Shown here: piece by piece, positions 37,385 through 45,769 of the stretch
Position numbering within the stretch: the stretch's first letter is position 1
How the letters are laid out: each line of letters starts with the position of its first letter
DNA from: Pseudomonadota bacterium
GTDB lineage: Bacteria > Pseudomonadota > Alphaproteobacteria > Acetobacterales > Acetobacteraceae
DNA length: 64,000 nucleotides
Assembly (NCBI GenBank): GCA_021798915.1
Contig: JAJZBM010000002.1
Location: 216,690 to 280,689, forward strand
Direction of reading: 5' to 3'
Notes under the pieces: generated by a model
The model's input: only the letters and a program-made list of their open reading frames with translations
Told to the model about the DNA's origin: nothing
The model's database searches: none
Translations under genes and position numbers: made by a program

Positions 37385-37761
37385 TGGCCGGCGCTCTCCT
37401 GCCGCCGTTGAACGCGCTGCCGCCCGAGGCGGCGGGGCTGCCGCCGGCGGTGATCAGCAAGGCCTGGTCGGCGGCGCATGATTTCGAGGCGATGGCGCTC
37501 AGCCGCTTCCTCGAGCCGATGTTCGATACCGTCGATCTCAGCCACTCGGCGTTCGGCGGTGGCAGCGCGGAGGAGAGCTGGAAGCCGATGCTGATCGACG
37601 CCATCGGCAAACAGATCAGCGCCGCCGGCGGGCTCGGCCTCGCCCGGCCGGTATTCGCCGAAATGCTGCGTATGCAGGAGGCCGTGAGCCACCAAGCCGC
37701 AGGCGTGCCCTACGCCCCGTCATCCAGCCCCCCCTCATCCAGAATGGAGAAGACATCATGA
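37384..37761 (+). CDS. Rod-binding protein, FlgJ N-terminal type
   Basis: About 125 aa. The rod-binding segment reads SAAHDFEAMALSRFLEPMFDTVDLSHSAFGGGSAEESWKPMLIDAIGKQISAAGGLGLA, the short FlgJ form without the muramidase domain that is usual in alphaproteobacteria. It should cap or chaperone the growing flagellar rod in the periplasm. ATG 37384 overlaps the flgI stop; the next gene overlaps by 4 bp. Confidence 0.85.
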   Translation: MAGALLPPLNALPPEAAGLPPAVISKAWSAAHDFEAMALSRFLEPMFDTVDLSHSAFGGGSAEESWKPMLIDAIGKQISAAGGLGLARPVFAEMLRMQEAVSHQAAGVPYAPSSSPPSSRMEKTS

Positions 37762-38162
37762 ACCCGGATCTGATCGACGCCGCCGTCTCGCTGGTCACGA
37801 TCATCGCTCAGGAAAACGACGCCCTGCGTAGCTTCGATCTCCGCCATGCCGCCTCGCTCACCGACAGCAAGGCGCGCGCCATCGAGGCCTTCATCTCGGC
37901 GCAGGCGAAGCAGGATCGCAGCAAAATGACCAGCGCGACGCAGCGCGAGGGGGTGGTCGAGATGGCGGCGCGGCTGCGCGATCTGGTTGCGGAAAACCGT
38001 CGCCTGCTGGAGCGCGCGATCGGGGTGCAGCAGCGCGTGATCGGGGTCGTGGCACGCGCCGCGCCACAGGCTCTGGCGGCCAAAAACAGCCGCTACCGCC
38101 CCGATGGGTCGCTGGCCACGACACGCGGCATGCCGGCGGTGGCGCTCTCGGCGCGCGCCTGA
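37758..38162 (+). CDS. FlgN-like flagellar export chaperone
   Basis: About 134 aa, helical. Start DLIDAAVSLVTIIAQENDALRSFDLRHAASL and the central LVAENRRLLERAI resemble the FlgN/FlbY-like proteins found after flgI-flgJ in alphaproteobacteria. It probably keeps hook-associated proteins soluble before secretion. ATGA overlap with the rod-binding gene makes it the last gene of the sigma-54 unit. Family assignment rests mainly on context and helical pattern. Confidence 0.65.
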   Translation: MNPDLIDAAVSLVTIIAQENDALRSFDLRHAASLTDSKARAIEAFISAQAKQDRSKMTSATQREGVVEMAARLRDLVAENRRLLERAIGVQQRVIGVVARAAPQALAAKNSRYRPDGSLATTRGMPAVALSARA

Positions 38163-38394
38163 GGGGCAAAAGCCCAGAGGGACAAAAACCCAGAGGGGGA
38201 CAAAAACCTGAACGGGCAAAAGCCCGCACCTATGCCCGCGCCTATGATTGTGGCAAAACGCCAGCCGGGACGACAACGGCGCCAAAACGGCGCCGTGGCA
38301 TCCCATCCAAAATGACCCGGGCCGGCTGATCGGCCGCCCGCCCGCCCGAACTCAGGCGTGGCCGAAGGCCCGAGTGATTGCCCGCGCGAGCGGC
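38163..38394. other. Convergent gap with short repeats and hairpins
   Basis: Between flgN-like and rpmG ends. It has short direct repeats of the type GAGGGACAAAAACCC (38176-38210) and two hairpins. No ORF of interest was found in it. Confidence 0.5.
38276..38296. terminator. Hairpin ACGGCGCC/GGCGCCGT between flgN-like and rpmG
   Basis: Arms of 8 bp with loop AAAAC in a convergent region. There is no T-tract, so intrinsic termination is not certain; it may stabilise 3' ends. Confidence 0.4.
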
Positions 38395-38562
38395 TTACTT
38401 GATTTTCGCCTCACGGAACGGGACGTGCTTGCGCACCACCGGATCATATTTCCGCATTTCGAGCTTGCCGGTCTGATTGCGGGCGTTTTTCTTGGTGACA
38501 TAGAAATACCCGGTCTCGGCGGTGGAAACCAGCTTGATCTGAACGACGTTGGACTTGGCCAT
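38395..38562 (-). CDS. rpmG: 50S ribosomal protein L33
   Basis: Fifty-five aa and below the track cut-off. The sequence begins [22 protein letters not shown] and goes on with [19 protein letters not shown], ending VPFREAKIK, the typical L33. The protein has no zinc Cys pairs (the Cys-free type). A TTGACT -35-like hexamer lies at 38606-38611 on the minus strand, with no strong -10. It is downstream of the bactofilin gene. Confidence 0.97.
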   Translation of the reverse strand: MAKSNVVQIKLVSTAETGYFYVTKKNARNQTGKLEMRKYDPVVRKHVPFREAKIK

Positions 38563-38641
38563 GAAACACCTCTCTCGCGCCGGACGTGGCGCAGGATCAG
38601 GGGAAAGTCAAGCCCGCGCATGGGGCGGGCCGGATCGGATC

Positions 38642-39460
38642 TCAGGCCGCCGATTCGGATGCGGCCGGGCGCGAGGCCTCGCCACGGGCGAACTCGCCGC
38701 GGGGAATATCGTTCCGCGGGATATCGGCGCGGGTGGTATCGCCGAGCATCTCGATCCGCCCGGTGATCTGTCCGCCATCCTCGACCTGCAGACGGCGACA
38801 GCGGGCGGTGCCGAGCACGCGGCCGGAGGCGCGGACGACCAGGCTACCGCGCGCGGTCAGCGTGCCGTCGATGGTGCCGGCGATTTCGGCGTCCTCGACC
38901 TCGACCTCGCCCTTGAACACTCCACCCGGGGCGATCGCGAGTTCGGTCGCGTGGATCATGCTCGCTTCCACCGTGCCCTCGACCACCAGGCGCTCGGCAT
39001 CCTGTACCGTGCCCTGGACGCTGATCCCACGGCCGACGACGAGGGTGCGGCGTTCACCGCTCTCCTCGCGACCGAAGCGCCCGGCCGGCCGCGACATGCC
39101 GCCGGCGAGCCCCCCTTGGGCTCCCCCCCCTTGTGCTCCTCCTTGGGCTCCTCCTGGGCCTCCCACCGGAGGCATGGTGGTCGGAGGCGGCGTGAGAGGG
39201 CTGCGGCTCATGAGGGTCTCCTTCGAAGGCGCGGGGCGGAATGGCGGCACGCCGATGCCGGTATCAGATTTGCCAGTATCGAATTTGCCAATATCGGGTT
39301 TGCCAGTATCGGGTTTGCCGGCATCGGATTGCAGGCCGGCAAAGGACGCGAGCGGGCCGGAACCCGGCTCAGCCATACTGGCGGGCGGCTCCGGTTGGCG
39401 AGAATCGCGTTTGGCGACACTGGCCGCCGGCACATTTTCGGGTTTGCGGCGTTTGAACAC
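38642..39460 (-). CDS. Bactofilin-family cytoskeletal protein with repeat-rich N-terminus
   Basis: About 272 aa. The C-terminal half is a bactofilin beta-helix: TLVVGRGISVQGTVQDAERLVVEG, then TVEASMIHATELAIAPGG, EVEVEDAEIAGTIDGTLTA and VLGTARCRRLQVEDGGQITG. Bactofilins polymerise and anchor cell-wall or envelope machinery. The N-terminal part is long and low-complexity, with five-residue repeats (K-P/F/S-D-T/I-G) and Gly/Gln-rich GGAQGG runs. The tail ends in Arg/Pro-rich RNDIPRGEFARGE. It starts at ATG 39460 (MFKRRKPENV). Confidence 0.9.
   Translation of the reverse strand: MFKRRKPENVPAASVAKRDSRQPEPPASMAEPGSGPLASFAGLQSDAGKPDTGKPDIGKFDTGKSDTGIGVPPFRPAPSKETLMSRSPLTPPPTTMPPVGGPGGAQGGAQGGGAQGGLAGGMSRPAGRFGREESGERRTLVVGRGISVQGTVQDAERLVVEGTVEASMIHATELAIAPGGVFKGEVEVEDAEIAGTIDGTLTARGSLVVRASGRVLGTARCRRLQVEDGGQITGRIEMLGDTTRADIPRNDIPRGEFARGEASRPAASESAA
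39262..39321 (-). repeat. 15-bp tandem repeat inside bactofilin gene
   Basis: Four near-identical units of the form TAT(C)GGGTTTGCC(A/G)G encode, on the minus strand, five-residue repeats such as KPDTG. The unit keeps the frame. Confidence 0.85.
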
Positions 39461-39615
39461 GGCGGCTCCCTATGATTTGCCATGCGGGATTCTCTCGCTA
39501 TCACGGAGCCGCGCCACACGGCAACCCGGGTTGTGCCTTGGCCGAGCCAATGCTACCGCCGGGCCTCGCCGGTTTTCTGCCATTCCGCCCCATCGATCGG
39601 AGCCTGCCCCCCCCC

Positions 39616-39660
39616 ATGCCTCATGACCCCATGCCTCATGACCCCATGCCTCATGATCCC
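39616..39660 (+). repeat. 15-bp tandem repeat carrying start codons
   Basis: Three units of ATGCCTCATGACCCC (one T variant in the third) from 39616 to 39660, encoding (MPHDP)3. Each unit begins with an in-frame ATG, followed at 39661 by a further ATG. Confidence 0.95.
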
Positions 39661-40662
39661 ATGTCGCCTGCCCCCTCCGGGTCGCTCCCGTCTCTCGATC
39701 TCCTTTGCATCGGCAATGCCATCGTCGATGTCGTGGCCCCGGTCGCCGAGGATTTTCTCGCCGCACACGGCATGACCAAAGGGGTGATGCAACTGATCGA
39801 CGCCGCCGCCGCCGAAACCCTCTATGCCGCGATGCCGCCGGGGATCGAGAGCAGCGGCGGCTCGGCCGCCAATACCGCGGCGGTCGCCGCCGGGCTCGGG
39901 GCGCGGGTCGGGTTTCTCGGCAAGGTCGCCGCTGATCAGCTCGGCACGGTGTTCCGCCATGATATCGTTGCCGCCGGGGTGCGTTATCCGACCGCGCCGC
40001 TCGCCGCCGGCGCCCCGACGGCGCGCTGTCTCATCCTCGTCACCCCGGACGGGCAGCGGACGATGAACACCTTCCTCGGCGCCTCGGTGATTTTCAGCGA
40101 GGCCGATCTCGATGATGATCTGATCAAGGCCGCGAAAACCCTCTATCTCGAAGGGTTTCTCTTCGACCCGGCGCCGGCCCAGGCCGCCTTCCGCGCCGCG
40201 GCGAGCCGGGCGCGCGCGGCCGGCAATAAGGTCGCGCTCTCGCTCTCCGATCCGTTCTGCGTCGCCCGCCATCGCGACGCCTTCCTCGCGTTGTTGCCGA
40301 CGATCGACATTCTCTTTGCCAATGAGGCGGAAATCACCAGCCTGTTCGAGACCGAGGATTTCGACCGCGCGGCGGCGGCGGCGCGCAAGGCGGTGCCGCT
40401 CGCGGTGCTGACGCGGAGCGAACGCGGCAGCCTGATCGTCCAGGGCGCCGAACAGGCGATGGTGCCGGCGGCGCCGGCCGAGGTCGTCGATACCACTGGC
40501 GCCGGCGACGCCTATGCGGCGGGATTCCTCACCGGCTACAGCCAGGGGCGCGGCCTTGCCGCCAGCGGCTGGCTTGGCAGCCGCGCGGCGGCGGCGGTGA
40601 TCGGCCATTACGGCGCCCGCCCGCGCCTCGACCTCGCCAGCCTCGCGCAGGCCAGCCATTAG
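39616..40662 (+). CDS. Adenosine kinase, PfkB family
   Basis: About 348 aa from ATG 39616 (333 from ATG 39661). PfkB fold with LLCIGNAIVDVVAPV, the substrate-loop GGSAANTAAVAAGLGA and the signature DTTGAGDAYAAGFL with the catalytic Asp near the end. It matches the alphaproteobacterial adenosine kinase branch of ribokinases. A 15-bp tandem repeat at the 5' end creates four possible ATG starts, so the real start is uncertain. GGAG lies 13 nt before ATG 39616. Confidence 0.85.
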   Translation: MPHDPMPHDPMPHDPMSPAPSGSLPSLDLLCIGNAIVDVVAPVAEDFLAAHGMTKGVMQLIDAAAAETLYAAMPPGIESSGGSAANTAAVAAGLGARVGFLGKVAADQLGTVFRHDIVAAGVRYPTAPLAAGAPTARCLILVTPDGQRTMNTFLGASVIFSEADLDDDLIKAAKTLYLEGFLFDPAPAQAAFRAAASRARAAGNKVALSLSDPFCVARHRDAFLALLPTIDILFANEAEITSLFETEDFDRAAAAARKAVPLAVLTRSERGSLIVQGAEQAMVPAAPAEVVDTTGAGDAYAAGFLTGYSQGRGLAASGWLGSRAAAAVIGHYGARPRLDLASLAQASH

Positions 40663-40717
40663 GCGCTAGAAAGATCCTCGTCGTCGGCGGGACGGATGGG
40701 GCGGGAAAGGTCAGGGC

Positions 40718-41377
40718 ATGGGCGCCAGCGGATTTCCGATTGATCTGATCCTGTTCGGCATGATCGCGCTGTTTCTGGTGCTGCGGCTCCGGAGCGTGCT
40801 CGGCCGGCGCACCGGTTTCGAGCGCCCGGAGCCGCCGGCGCTCGCTGAGGGCGGCACGGTGATCGAGGGTCACGCCGAACCGGTCGCCATGCCGCCGGCA
40901 CCGAGCCGCGGCTTCCCGACGCCCGACAGCCCGGCGACCCTGGCTCTCGGCGCGATGCGCGGCATCGACCGCAGCTTCGATCCGATGGCATTCCTGATGG
41001 GCGCCGAACGCGCCTTCCGCCTCATCGTCACCGCCTATGCGAAGGGTGATCGCGCCACCCTGACGCCGCTGCTCGGGACGGAGACCGGCCAGATTTTCGA
41101 CGCCGCGATCACCGCGCGCGAGGCCGCCGGCGAGACCGCCGAAAGTGAGATCAAGGCGCTGCTCGCCGCGACCATCACCGATGCCGCGCTCGCCGGCACC
41201 CGCGCCAGAATCACCGTCCGCTTCGTCTCCGACCAGGTGAGCCTGACCCGTGGACGCGGCGGCGAGATCGTCCACGGCAGCGAGGCGGTGACCGAGATCA
41301 CCGATCTCTGGGTCTTCGAGCGCGACCTTGCCAGCAGCGATCCCACCTGGCGGCTGGCCGCGGCGCAAAGCCACTGA
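40718..41377 (+). CDS. Tim44-like domain protein
   Basis: About 219 aa. One N-terminal membrane anchor (PIDLILFGMIALFLVLRLRSVLG), a Pro-rich linker, and a C-terminal Tim44 domain with FDPMAFLMGAERAFRLIVTAYAKGD, LTPLLGTETGQIFDAAI and ITDLWVFERDLASSDPTWRLAA. The family occurs beside MltA in many alphaproteobacteria, as here; its role at the membrane is unclear. Start at ATG 40718 follows GGTCAGGGC. Confidence 0.88.
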   Translation: MGASGFPIDLILFGMIALFLVLRLRSVLGRRTGFERPEPPALAEGGTVIEGHAEPVAMPPAPSRGFPTPDSPATLALGAMRGIDRSFDPMAFLMGAERAFRLIVTAYAKGDRATLTPLLGTETGQIFDAAITAREAAGETAESEIKALLAATITDAALAGTRARITVRFVSDQVSLTRGRGGEIVHGSEAVTEITDLWVFERDLASSDPTWRLAAAQSH

Positions 41378-41395
41378 CGTTTCCTGGGAGTTCTG

Positions 41396-42595
41396 ATGAT
41401 CGACGCCGATATGACGCGGCGCTGGCTGCGGCAGGCGGCCGGGCTGGCCCTCTCTCTTTTACTCGCCGCCTGCGTCGTCGCGCCGCCGCCGTCGGCAGGG
41501 CCACACATGGCGCTGGCGCCGGTTTCCTTCACCGACCTCCCGGGTTGGGCGCAGGATGACAGCGCCGCCGCCCTTGCCGCCTTCGCCCGGAGCTGCGCGC
41601 GGCTCGCGGTGATGCCGGCGGATCAGCTGCTCGGCGGCGAGGGGCTGGCGGAAACGCGCGGTGGGCGAGCGGAAAACTGGCGCGCGCTCTGTGAGCAAGC
41701 CCGCCACCTGCCATCCGGAGACCAGGGCGCGGCGCGGCATTTTTTTGAAAATGGTTTTCAACCCTATCTCGTCAGCGAAGCCAATACCGCCGAAGCTCTC
41801 TATACCGGCTATTACGAACCCACATTGCGTGGCGCGCGCAGCCCGGGCGGCGCTTTCCAGACCCCGTTGCTCGGCCGCCCGCTCGATCTCGTCACCGCTG
41901 ATCTCGGCGATTTCACGGCTGATCTCAAAGGCCGCCACATCGCCGGACGGGTCGCCAATGGTCGCCTCGTCCCCTATCCGACGCGCGCCGAAATCGATGC
42001 CGGGGCACTCGCCAGCCAGCGCCTGGCGATCCTTTGGGTGAGCAGCCCGATCGATGCGTTTTTCTTGCAGATCCAGGGTGCCGGCAGAATAAATCTCCCG
42101 GACGGCACGCTGGTGCGGGTGGCCTATGCCGGGCAGAACGGCAGGCCCTACGTGCCGATCGGGCGGGTGCTCGCCGCGCGCGGCGAGATCACCGCCGATC
42201 AGATTTCCGAACAAACCATCCGCGCCTGGCTGATCGCGCACCCCAAGGAGGCGCAAGCGGTGATGGAGGAAAACCCCGATTACGTGTTTTTCCGCGAATT
42301 GCGTGATTATCCCGCCGATCTCGGCCCGCCCGGCACGCTCGGCGCGCCGCTGACACCGGAGCGCTCGCTGGCCGTCGACCGCCAGTTCATTCCGCTCGGC
42401 GCGCCGGTATTCATCGCGACGACCGATCCGGCGAACCACGCGCCGCTCGCCCGGCTGATGATAGCACAGGATCTCGGCGGCGCGATCACCGGGCCGCTCC
42501 GGGCCGATATCTTCTTCGGCTGGGGCAAGGATGCCGCCGAACGCGCCGGGCGGATGAACGCGCACGGGGCGGAGTATTTATTGCTGCCGCGGTAA
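41396..42595 (+). CDS. mltA: Membrane-bound lytic transglycosylase A (MltA)
   Basis: About 399 aa. Signal with lipobox LLLAAC; then LYTGYYEPTLRGARSPGGAFQTPL, the insertion ILWVSSPIDAFFLQIQGAGRINLPDG with the catalytic-type Asp, NPDYVFFREL, and a C-terminal 3D domain ending IAQDLGGAITGPLRADIFFGWG. It cleaves the MurNAc-GlcNAc bond to make anhydro-muropeptides in the periplasm. ATG 41396 has GGGAG 5 nt upstream. A complete copy of the dispersed repeat follows. Confidence 0.96.
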   Translation: MIDADMTRRWLRQAAGLALSLLLAACVVAPPPSAGPHMALAPVSFTDLPGWAQDDSAAALAAFARSCARLAVMPADQLLGGEGLAETRGGRAENWRALCEQARHLPSGDQGAARHFFENGFQPYLVSEANTAEALYTGYYEPTLRGARSPGGAFQTPLLGRPLDLVTADLGDFTADLKGRHIAGRVANGRLVPYPTRAEIDAGALASQRLAILWVSSPIDAFFLQIQGAGRINLPDGTLVRVAYAGQNGRPYVPIGRVLAARGEITADQISEQTIRAWLIAHPKEAQAVMEENPDYVFFRELRDYPADLGPPGTLGAPLTPERSLAVDRQFIPLGAPVFIATTDPANHAPLARLMIAQDLGGAITGPLRADIFFGWGKDAAERAGRMNAHGAEYLLLPR

Positions 42596-42611
42596 TGTAA
42601 TAATCAAGAAT

Positions 42612-42730
42612 CTTCTTTTTCTGAAGAAAAATAAGTAAAAAGACTTTTCATTGCTTCCTTGGAGGTAGCGGCGCCAGTGGCACGGTGTCACGGATTAAAG
42701 GTTTTTTGGTTCTTTTTTTCAAAAAAGAAC
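42612..42730. repeat. Dispersed two-hairpin repeat, copy 4 (complete)
   Basis: Left hairpin CTTCTTTTTC-TGAA-GAAAAATAAG (one changed base), a spacer of about 70 bp and right hairpin GTTCTTTTTT-TC-AAAAAAGAAC (42709-42730), the same layout as copy 1. It lies between convergent mltA and motA. Confidence 0.92.
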
Positions 42731-42750
42731 CATCTTATCTCTTGTCTTCT

Positions 42751-43617
42751 TTAATTGATCTGCACCGATTGCAACGCCTCCTCCAATTCCTGGAAGCTCG
42801 GCATGTGCTGGTTGGGGACCATCTTGCGCCCGGTCTCGACGCTGATCTGTGGTGCGTTGCCATGCAGATGCGCGATCAGAACGGCGCGGATCACCTCGTA
42901 ATATTTCCCCTCCTCCTCGACGATTCCTTTGATGCGGGCGGCGAAGGGCGCGGTGAGGCCGTAGGAGAGCAGCACGCCGAGAAACGTGCCGACCAGCGCG
43001 CCGCCGATCATCTGCCCGAGCACGGCCGGCGGATCGCTGATATGCGACATGGTCTTGATCACGCCGAGCACGGCGGCGACGATGCCGAGCGCCGGCAGAC
43101 TGTCGGCGACGGTTTGCAGCGCGTGGGCGCTGTGCAACTCCTCGGCCATGGTTTTCTTGATCTCGCGCGCCATCACGTCCTCGATCTGGTAGGGATCGTC
43201 GGCGTTCATCCCGACCATCCGGAGATAGTCGCAAATCATCCCGCTGGCGTGGTGGTTGCCGAGAATCTTGGGATATTTCTGAAACGCTTTGCTCTCCTCG
43301 GGGCGTTCGATATGGGCTTCGAGCGCCATCGGCCCCTTGCTCGACGCGAGTTTGGCGAAAAAAAACAGCAGCGAGAGCAGATCGACATAGTCGGTCTTCG
43401 CGAAGGCCGCGCCCTTCATCACCTTCCCGAAACTGGACAGCGTATGTTTCACGTCGTGCATCGAGTTGGCCATCACCAGCGTTGCGGTGGCGGCGCCGCC
43501 GATCGAGATCATTTCGAACGGCAGCGCCTCGGCCAGGACGCCGATATTGCCCCCCGAGGCGATGAAGGTGCCGAAAACACAAACCAGCAAAAAGACCAGT
43601 CCACCGATCGTCAGCAT
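42751..43617 (-). CDS. motA: Flagellar motor stator protein MotA
   Basis: About 288 aa. Four membrane segments: GLVFLLVCVFGTFIASGG at the start, a second pair SLPALGIVAAVLGVIKTM and GTFLGVLLSYGLTAPFAARI in the second half. The cytoplasmic loop holds charged residues that engage FliG. It pairs with MotB, encoded 10 bp upstream on the same strand. Start ATG 43617. It is 21 bp from the dispersed repeat on its 3' side. Confidence 0.95.
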   Translation of the reverse strand: MLTIGGLVFLLVCVFGTFIASGGNIGVLAEALPFEMISIGGAATATLVMANSMHDVKHTLSSFGKVMKGAAFAKTDYVDLLSLLFFFAKLASSKGPMALEAHIERPEESKAFQKYPKILGNHHASGMICDYLRMVGMNADDPYQIEDVMAREIKKTMAEELHSAHALQTVADSLPALGIVAAVLGVIKTMSHISDPPAVLGQMIGGALVGTFLGVLLSYGLTAPFAARIKGIVEEEGKYYEVIRAVLIAHLHGNAPQISVETGRKMVPNQHMPSFQELEEALQSVQIN

Positions 43618-43627
43618 GGCCGGATGC

Positions 43628-44833
43628 TCACCGGTTGGTGGCGGGTGCGGCGGCGGGCGCCGGGTGAGACGTCACCTTGGGTGGTGGCGCGGCGCGCAAG
43701 ACCACGACGGCGATCCGCCGGTTGGCGGCAGCGAGAGGGTCGCCGGGCAGCAGTAATTCGCGATCGGCGTGGCCGGTGACGCTCTGGAACCGATCTTCCG
43801 AGAGGCCGGCCTCGGAGAGAAAGCGCCGTGTCGCGTTGGCGCGCTCGGTCGAGAGATCCCAGTTCGTTTTGCCACCGCCATGATAGGGGGCGGCGTCGGT
43901 ATAGCCGCCGATCGACAGGCGTTCGGGCAGCCGGTTCAAGACCGGGGTGATTTTCGCCAGCAGGTCGCGCGCCCGCCCATTCGGGGCCGAGGCGCCGAGA
44001 TCGAACATCGGGCGCTTATCTTCATCGAGGATCTGGATGCGAAGCCCCTCCGGCGTTTCGTCGATGGCGAGCTGGTGGGCGAGATCGCGGAGTGCCGGGT
44101 CGCTCGCGATGGCGGCACGGATTTCGCGCGCCGCCTGTTGGAAGGAGGCCTCCTCCGCGCGGCGGGGGTCGGCGTCCTTGGCCGCCGCCGGCGGGATCGG
44201 CGCCGGCGTCGTGGCGCTGGCGGCGGTTGCGGCTGCGGTTGCCGTAGCCCCCCCCTTGGTCTCGGTCGCGGCCGTGGTTTGCGGCGCGACCACCGCCTGG
44301 CCGCCGGGGGCCGCCGGGCCGCTGTCGCCGCGCCCGGATTTGCCGTCATCGGCGCGGAAGGTGAGGGTGTTGCCGGGAAGACCGTTGCCGCTCCCGGTCA
44401 GATCCTTGCCACCGGGGTTGAGATCGTCGTTCTGGTTGGGATCGGGCTGAACCTGCGCCGGCGTCTCGCCATTATCCTCATCGACGTCCTGCACCGCCTC
44501 GGCGGCGCCCATCACCACCTGCTCGGCGCCGCGATCGGAGACCATATTGCCGTCCTCGAACGGCGTCTTGCCGCCGAACGGCTTGCCGGACCCCGATGTT
44601 TGGTGGCTGAAGATATTGGACTTGCTGAAATAATCGGCAAGGCCGCGGCGTTGCTCCTCAGATGTCGCGTTGATCAGCCACATCAGCAGGAAAAACGCCA
44701 TCATGGCGGTCACGAAATCGGCGTACGCGACCTTCCAGGCGCCGCCGTGATGGCCGCCTTCGATCACCTCCTCCTTGCGGATGAGGACGATTTTCTTGGC
44801 GTTTTCGCCGTTTTTGCCGCTTTTGCCTGCCAT
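43628..44833 (-). CDS. motB: Flagellar motor protein MotB (long form)
   Basis: About 401 aa, about 90 more than E. coli. The single TM reads AYADFVTAMMAFFLLMWLI with the proton-binding Asp near residue 39; a long Ala/Thr/Pro-rich linker follows, then the OmpA-like domain with SIGGYTDAAPYHGG and ERANATRRFLSEAGL for peptidoglycan binding. ATG 44833 (MAGKSGKNG) has GGAAG 3 nt upstream; the track start is too early. A CtrA-like site lies 51-65 bp upstream. It is followed by motA. Confidence 0.95.
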   Translation of the reverse strand: MAGKSGKNGENAKKIVLIRKEEVIEGGHHGGAWKVAYADFVTAMMAFFLLMWLINATSEEQRRGLADYFSKSNIFSHQTSGSGKPFGGKTPFEDGNMVSDRGAEQVVMGAAEAVQDVDEDNGETPAQVQPDPNQNDDLNPGGKDLTGSGNGLPGNTLTFRADDGKSGRGDSGPAAPGGQAVVAPQTTAATETKGGATATAAATAASATTPAPIPPAAAKDADPRRAEEASFQQAAREIRAAIASDPALRDLAHQLAIDETPEGLRIQILDEDKRPMFDLGASAPNGRARDLLAKITPVLNRLPERLSIGGYTDAAPYHGGGKTNWDLSTERANATRRFLSEAGLSEDRFQSVTGHADRELLLPGDPLAAANRRIAVVVLRAAPPPKVTSHPAPAAAPATNR

Positions 44834-44883
44834 TGTCTTCCGTGCCGCTCTTGCCCACGCCGGGGCAGCATGCACGGAGTTGC

Positions 44884-44898
44884 TTAACCCTTGCCTAA
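44884..44898 (-). promoter_or_regulatory. CtrA-like site upstream of motB
   Basis: TTAA-CCCTTGC-CTAA fits TTAA-N7-TTAA with one mismatch. CtrA controls motility genes in many alphaproteobacteria; CtrA itself is not in the window. Confidence 0.35.
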
Positions 44899-44935
44899 AT
44901 TCGCCGGCCGATGGGCAAAATTTCGGCGAAAAAGA

Positions 44936-45766
44936 TCACGTCCGCCAGGATTGGTCGCGGCGATCGAGGAGACGCAGCATGGCCGGCCATTCCATCACGC
45001 CGAACCGCCGCCGTGTCTCGGGCTGATAGAGATGCTTCGCGTGCGCGATCACCGCTTCCGGCGGGAAGGACAGCTCGGTCCGCGCCGCCATCGCGTCCAC
45101 CTGCGCGCGGCAGGCCATTTCCAGCCAATAGAGGGCGTTGAACGCTTCGGCTGCGCTCGGCGCGGCGGTGAGCAGGCCGTGATTGCGCAGAATCATGCAA
45201 CTCGCGCCGCCGAGATCGGCGACCAGCCGGGCGCGCTCAGCGGGATCGACCGCCGGCCCCTCGTAATCGTGATAGGCGATCGGCAGGCAGCGCATCGCGG
45301 TCTGGGTCAGCGCGAGCAGGCCGCAGCGCATCGCCGAGACCGCCATGCCGGCGCGGGTGTGGGTGTGAATGACGCAGCCGACATCGGCGCGCGCGCCATG
45401 CACGGCGCTATGGATGACATAGCCCGCCTGGTTGATGCCGATATCGGCGTGCGGATTGAGCAGAATCCGGCCGGCGAGATCGATGGTGATCAGGCTGGAG
45501 GCGGTGATTTCCTCATACATCCAGCCATAGGGGTTGATCAGCAGCCGCTCGCCTCCGCCCGGGACGTGACCCGGGATGCGCACGGTTATGTGGTTGTAGA
45601 CGAGATCGCTCATGCCGAAATGCGCGACCAGGCGGTAGCATGCGGCGGCATCGAGGCGCGCCTGCCATTCCGCGGCGGAGACATGCTCGCGCACCCGGTC
45701 GAGGGCGATTCTCTCGCCGCCGCCGGCATCGGGAAGGGCGGTGATGATGGGGGTGGTTTCGGACAT
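44936..45766 (-). CDS. Class II aldolase/adducin family protein
   Basis: About 276 aa, longer than the OtnC-like one at 11129. Motifs: HFGMSDLVYNHITVRIPG, the Zn site HTHTRAG near residue 135, and ILRNHGLLTA. Activity could be an aldolase, an epimerase or a structural adducin-like role; substrate not evident. ATG 45766 lies 3 bp after the methyltransferase stop with a GAGGAGG SD in the overlap zone, suggesting coupled expression. Confidence 0.85.
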   Translation of the reverse strand: MSETTPIITALPDAGGGERIALDRVREHVSAAEWQARLDAAACYRLVAHFGMSDLVYNHITVRIPGHVPGGGERLLINPYGWMYEEITASSLITIDLAGRILLNPHADIGINQAGYVIHSAVHGARADVGCVIHTHTRAGMAVSAMRCGLLALTQTAMRCLPIAYHDYEGPAVDPAERARLVADLGGASCMILRNHGLLTAAPSAAEAFNALYWLEMACRAQVDAMAARTELSFPPEAVIAHAKHLYQPETRRRFGVMEWPAMLRLLDRRDQSWRT

Positions 45767-45769
45767 GGC

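Noticed and set aside
44936-45766. Paralogue pair with the OtnC-like gene at 11129
   Set aside because: Both are class II aldolases but differ in length and motifs; no sign of recent duplication.
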